Positions 59,930 through 64,000 of a stretch of DNA of 64,000 bases are shown here, piece after piece. The translations under genes and the position numbers were made by a program. This DNA comes from Sycobia sp. Sy_11 (lineage: Eukaryota > Arthropoda > Insecta > Hymenoptera > Epichrysomallidae): NCBI GenBank assembly GCA_018907035.1, contig JACCIC010000062.1, forward strand, positions 2,626,501-2,690,500, read 5' to 3'. The notes under the pieces were generated by a model. It did not search any database. It was not told where the DNA came from and worked only from the letters and a program-made list of their open reading frames with translations. Each line of letters starts with the position of its first letter. The first letter of the stretch is position 1.

Positions 59930-60115
59930 CTTTGCGCGGCTACTCATTCGTACACGCGAAAATTTGATTCTTGCGCACAAACGAGAATACTCGAACTCGT
60001 GTACCACGCATATTGGCAAAGTCAGACCCGCCAATTTTAGATGCTTTTCGTTCGTCGGCTTTTTATTTCTTTTTCTTCTTCTTCTTCTTCTTCTCCTCCT
60101 CCTTCTCGAGAAAGT

Positions 60116-60162
<47 letters not shown>

Positions 60163-60800
60163 CGGGAAAGAAAGAGCAGAGGATGGAGGGTGCAGCCTCG
60201 GGGGACGAGTGGCCGTTTTATTTCTCCGGCGTATTCACCGTATGCGCGCGCGACGGCGCCGCGCAACACGTATTTTTAGGCGTTCTAGAAAACCGTCGCC
60301 TTCCTCAGAGCCCGCGACTTCAAACGCACTCGCACTATACGCTGGCAAATCCGTGCGGGTACTCTCTTCCCTCTTCCACCATAATAACTACTCCCCTCTT
60401 TCTCCGTGTCTTCTTCTCATTCTCTAGTATATATGCTCTCTTATAAGTCTTTTTCCGGGTTCCCAAAAAGTATGGCGGATGGTCGGTTGGTAACCGGTGG
60501 ATCGCGCGAGTCGATGTCTTGGGCGCGTTCCCCGCTCTTCGCTTTGCATTCCTCACTCTGATGCAATTTTTGGTTTTTGATTGTACGTACCGCGCCAATA
60601 CACAGGCTGTTCCTCCCGTGCTCATAATATAATCCATAAAATATTATATGGTTAGCGTTTCGTTTTAATATATGAAGAATCGATTTACGCGCATAAAGCT
60701 CGAATCATCGCGCAGCCGATATCCCGGCACCGTAAAAAAGTATTTACTGTATCACCTGTAAAGTGCCGGTAGTGAGCTTTTCAGGACGGCCGTTCACTGG
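59930..60800. other. GC/CpG-rich island with (GA)n tract
   Basis: A GC-rich block with a TTC-rich stretch (60,065-60,105), a (GA)n tract (60,120-60,161) and CpG-rich DNA to about 60,560. Frames of 100-160 codons on both strands are low-complexity or unassignable. A promoter or first exon of a gene outside the window is possible. Confidence 0.35.
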
Positions 60801-61159
60801 TACATAACATAGCGGCTAACTCTCTTTTCGATATTTTTTCCAGTAAAAAGTAAATAGGATCGTAAATTTTTTCTGATAACAAACTTGAGAAAGCGATGAA
60901 GTTGAGGAATGTGGGTATAGATGTAAACTACTGAAATACACCAGATACGCATCGAGAGGCCAATAGTGAACGAATTGTCGATGTTGCACAATATTCACAC
61001 TCTATTTAACTTTCATTAATAGTTTCTAATACATTTATTAATTATTTTCAGCTACATAATAACATGCATTTTTTCTAATAGCTGATTTTTTGATATTTAT
61101 CATTTAGAAAGTTTAAATAGATCTAAATAGATATAAATTAAGTAAGGACCTTAAACTAA
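60801..61159. other. AT-rich spacer, nothing recognised
   Basis: No feature recognised. Confidence 0.4.
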
Positions 61160-61395
61160 AGAAAATATATATATACAGTCTTTATAGTATAATATATTAG
61201 CTAAAATAATGACAGTCAGACTGTCCTTGTTTATAGGCACCCCTGTAGAATCTGAAATAAAACTTATTACTACAATAAATTATATAAAAAATTAAATATA
61301 AAAATAAAATTATAAGTAAAATAAAAAAAGTACTTATTCTATATTCGTAAAGGACAACCTGTCTGCCCCCACCACCTAAGTTAAAATAAATTTAA
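61160..61395 (-). mobile_element. Partial copy of the inverted-arm element
   Basis: The reverse complement matches the centre and right arm of the element at 38,844-39,250: GGTGGTGGGGGCAGACAGG, TTGTCCTTTACGAATATAGA, then GATTCTACAGGGGTG and AAGGACAGTCTGACTGTCAT. The left arm and the hammerhead-like motif are missing. Confidence 0.75.
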
Positions 61396-61557
61396 ACTAA
61401 ACTAATAATTTTAAACTAAAATATGTTATATAGAACCAAATTATTAAACCAAATTACAACTTAATGTTATGAGACCATTAACAATTAGCTAAATTTATTT
61501 CACACGTATTTTTATAAATAAAAAAATTACACTAAATATACTTAAGAACGTCCAAAA

Positions 61558-62084
61558 TACGAGGTGTGTTCAAAAATTAAGGAGAATTTTTAAGTTTCGC
61601 GGGTTTGGAGAGTCCGCCTGTATAAAATTTTTTTTTATTATGTTGGTACTAATGTCCCTGATGTACAATAAAATTTTCAGCAATATTAATTGCTTACTTT
61701 TTAAGTGGTAGCAGTTAACGTGTTTTTTAAGCTTGAATAAAATGTTTGTTGAATTTCGAACAAAAATAGCGGCGAATGGTAGTTGCTCAGGATTGGCTAA
61801 ATGAAGTTAATAACAATGCAGAACTACTAAAACGCGTTATAACAGGTGACGAATTATGGTTTTACGGATATAATGTCGAAACTAAGGCTAAATCGTCCCA
61901 ATGGAGGCATTCTGGATCGCCAAGACCGAAAAAGGCTCGACAAACAGAAGTAGCCGAGCTAAAAAACACGTCTAACGTTAGTGGCTGCCACTTAAAAAGT
62001 AAGCAATGGATATTGCTGAAAGTTTTATCGTACTTCAGCGACAGAAATTTAAAAATTCTCGTTACTTTTTGAACACACCTCGTA
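61558..62084 (+). mobile_element. Internally deleted mariner with both terminal repeats
   Basis: TA dinucleotides (61,558-61,559 and 62,083-62,084) flank a 523-bp body that starts CGAGGTGTGTTCAAAAATTA and ends with the reverse complement of CGAGGTGTGTTCAAAAAGTA. Complementarity continues inward: AGCAATATTAATTGCTTACT (about 61,680) pairs with a stretch at about 62,000-62,030, so the arms together reach about 120-150 bp. A transposase fragment lies inside. It is non-autonomous and could only have moved with a transposase supplied in trans. Confidence 0.85.
61776..61970 (+). pseudogene. mariner transposase central fragment
   Basis: About 60 residues match the middle of a mariner transposase: DWLNEVNNNAELLKRVITGD with the first catalytic Asp, then ELWFYGYNVETKAKSSQW and GSPRPKKAR. 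The helix-turn-helix region and the rest of the catalytic core are deleted. The reading frame continues into terminal-repeat sequence to 62,072. Confidence 0.8.
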
Positions 62085-62399
62085 TAATAATAAATAAGTA
62101 TGTTGAAAAAAATTACAATTTAAAAAAAAAAATAAGATCGTTTCTAACTGACCGGATTCATCCCATAATATATGAAAATGACAGCTTAAAAATGTAATGA
62201 GATAATTTAGAATTAGCCAACTGTTTAGCGAAATTATTTTGTACATCTAGGAGAAGTGGCGTTCCTCTATTTTTTTGGAAATGTTTAATAAGTTATAATA
62301 AACAGATGAATAATAAATAATAAAATGAAGTTAACAAAAAATTACAATAAAATTACAGTAAACAACAAACAAAATATAAAATAGGACATTTAATATTCT
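62085..62399. other. AT-rich spacer
   Basis: Nothing recognised. Confidence 0.4.
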
Positions 62400-62607
62400 T
62401 TCAATTCAACTGATTCATAAAAGTGCTAATGATATATTTACACGGATTTCAAAGTTCAGTAGTCAAAACTGAGATTTTTCTATTAGAACAATTAAGTATT
62501 TTCTTTTTGTTTTTTCTAAATCTCAGTGTGATCGAGTATTGACTACTGAACTTTGAATATCGTGTAAATGTATCATTAGAACTTATGTTGAATCAGTTGA
62601 TTTGAGA
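62400..62607. repeat. Long hairpin-forming inverted repeat
   Basis: The left arm (62,400-62,478) contains TCAACTGATTCA, TCTAATGAT-like, ATTTACACG, TTCAAAGTTCAGTAGTCAA and CTGAGATTT. The right arm (62,515-62,607) holds their reverse complements in mirrored order with few mismatches. About 37 nt separate them. No terminal repeat of a known transposon and no coding frame is present. A transcript would fold into a roughly 80-bp imperfect hairpin. Confidence 0.85.
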
Positions 62608-62679
62608 ACATTTTCTAATCAATGTTGACGATTGTGTGATACGTCAATTATAGTTAATAAAATTTTTAATAAACGACAT

Positions 62680-62682
<3 letters not shown>

Positions 62683-62734
<52 letters not shown>
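62683..62734. repeat. (TA)n microsatellite
   Basis: A (TA)n tract directly abutting the end of a mariner relic. TA is the mariner target, so the element may have inserted into the tract. Confidence 0.9.
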
Positions 62735-62738
<4 letters not shown>

Positions 62739-63420
62739 GAGGCGAACTTAGTTTCCGACCTTTTTTAACGGACAAAGGACATTTATGATGGGAAATGAAT
62801 ACACGTTAATCAAAATATTTCCCGTCATTTTCTACTACTTTTTGCCATCTTTCTGGCAATATGGCGATACCGTGGCGAAAGAACGATGGCGGTTTCAAGA
62901 CGATCCTCCAATCATCCACCAATTCTCGCACTTGTTGAAACATGTCGGAAATGCATGTGAACGAGGTCGTGCTGCGTCGATCTGAATAAGTGGTAACTAC
63001 AAGGCGCTAAGGGTTTAGCAGCTCGTAGTACAGCACACCATCTTGGTCCTACCAAATGCACAGCAATACCTTTTGGCCGTGGATGTTTCGCTGTTGATGG
63101 CTGTTTTAGTGTCGATGTGAACGGTGGACCTTGGTCAACCGATGACTTTTTACGCTTGGGATTGTCATATTAGATCCACTTTTCATCATCAGTGACAATA
63201 TGTCACAGAAAAATCTTTTTTTTGCCTGGCAAGCACAGACAGTGCGTTGTCGTATTGATTCCTAATGGCACATTCGGTCATCTTGTATGGCATCCATTTT
63301 CCTTTTCCTTCTTTACGAATCTTTTCCATCGCATGTAAACGTTTTCCAACTACTCTGTCACTGACTCCTAACTTATTAGCGAGTTCTTTCTGCGTTTGAG
63401 TTTTTTTACTTTTCTGTATA
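62735..63420 (-). pseudogene. mariner relic, internally deleted, minus strand
   Basis: A terminal repeat, TTAGGAGGCGAACTTAGTTT, lies at 62,735-62,754. On the minus strand from about 63,415 the translation gives a helix-turn-helix (QTQKELANKLGVSDRVVGKR), then KWMPYKMTE, after a stop KWI and YDNPKRKKSSVDQGPP (mauritiana-like core), then a jump to SYHLFRSTQHDLVHMHF with the second-Asp region missing. It ends with the C-terminus GIAILPERWQKVVENDGKYF. Several frames and stops occur. The 5' terminal repeat was not identified. Confidence 0.8.
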
Positions 63421-64000
63421 TATAATAAAAATCGATACGAATGGATATCATATATTTCATTCTTAATTGAAAATTGAATACTATTTATTTTATTTGTTAA
63501 TTATTAAGCATAAGAAGACTAAGAACAAATAATTTCTTATACCACAATAGCTAGTGTCATTGATTTTACAAAATTATAATAATTATTAATTTCATTATAA
63601 TTAATATAAATTTACATTTAAAATATATATTTAGTTATTTATTATGTTTTTTCTTTGCCTACTAATAAAATCATTTCAAAGAAAAATTATGATAGGCATT
63701 CATTAGTCTTAAACTATTCCTTAAATGATTTAAAGATGAAACTAATTTGAACTGCTTAATTTCTATAATAGAAAATTATACTCTTATAATAAATAAAATG
63801 AATTCTTAAAAAAATAAACTGCTTACAATATATGTTTAAGAAGTATTTTGTATTTTGTAATTTAATTTTTTAATTTTTTGACTGTTTACGCCATTACTGA
63901 TTACAGTTACATACACTTCAGAGTACACAGCCTACGTAGAAAGGTAGTTCGTAGTGTACTACATCGATATAAATCATAATAAATATATAGGCTAGAGTAG
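63421..64000. other. AT-rich end of window, nothing recognised
   Basis: AT-rich DNA. The 5' end of the mariner relic may lie here, but no terminal repeat could be matched. Confidence 0.4.

Noticed and set aside
60335..60637. 100-codon minus-strand frame in the GC island at 60 kb
   Set aside because: No domain or exon signals; overlapping frames on the plus strand are equally long.

Overview
This looks like an insect nuclear sequence, probably from a hymenopteran and quite possibly an ant. That is an inference from three things: the mix of mobile elements (R1-type non-LTR, BEL/Pao, Penelope-like and mariner), the very AT-rich background with long (TA)n, (GA)n and (CA)n tracts, and the GC/CpG-rich islands standing in it. 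No bacterial or viral gene organisation, CRISPR array, rRNA or intact tRNA gene was seen.

Positions 1-20,590 are non-coding as far as I can tell: AT-rich sequence with microsatellites, and GC-rich islands (about 0.8-1.76, 3.15-3.75, 4.3-5.4, 6.4-7.2, 9.0-10.05, 12.8-13.1, 15.8-16.2 and 17.6-18.5 kb) that could be promoters, 5' exons or enhancers.

Positions 20,593-37,800 form a nested mobile-element complex. An R1-type non-LTR element lies on the minus strand (20,593-26,046) with an open 998-codon ORF2 and a broken ORF1. It is head-to-head, across an (AAT/AAC)n microsatellite, with a second, decayed R1-type element on the plus strand (26,197-36,976). A complete-length BEL/Pao LTR retrotransposon (26,970-34,201; LTRs, tRNA-Tyr-type primer site, 5-bp target duplication ACCAT) sits at the ORF1 start codon of the second element. 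The two R1 leaders carry a family of stem-loops with an invariant TATAAAC loop and different but self-complementary stems; I consider this the most unusual signal in the window. A Penelope-like 3' remnant and a tRNA-derived SINE with a 12-bp target duplication follow.

Positions 38.8-52.1 kb hold the only host-like genes, both on the minus strand: two related small secreted-protein genes (39,825-40,461 and 50,244-51,967) with the same architecture, namely a 52-nt signal-peptide exon, a short phase-1 intron and a mature exon with a shared V-[DN]-G-x-x-V-Y-P motif. They appear to be ancient tandem duplicates. Between them lie a broken mariner, a 955-bp solo LTR with a 5-bp target duplication and several interspersed AT-rich repeats, some in inverted pairs.

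Positions 52-64 kb are AT-rich and contain a decayed I/Jockey-type non-LTR element split by a 411-bp solo LTR, three further mariner relics (one a 523-bp internally deleted copy with both ends), a GC island at about 60 kb, copies of an inverted-arm element, and a roughly 208-bp hairpin-forming palindrome.
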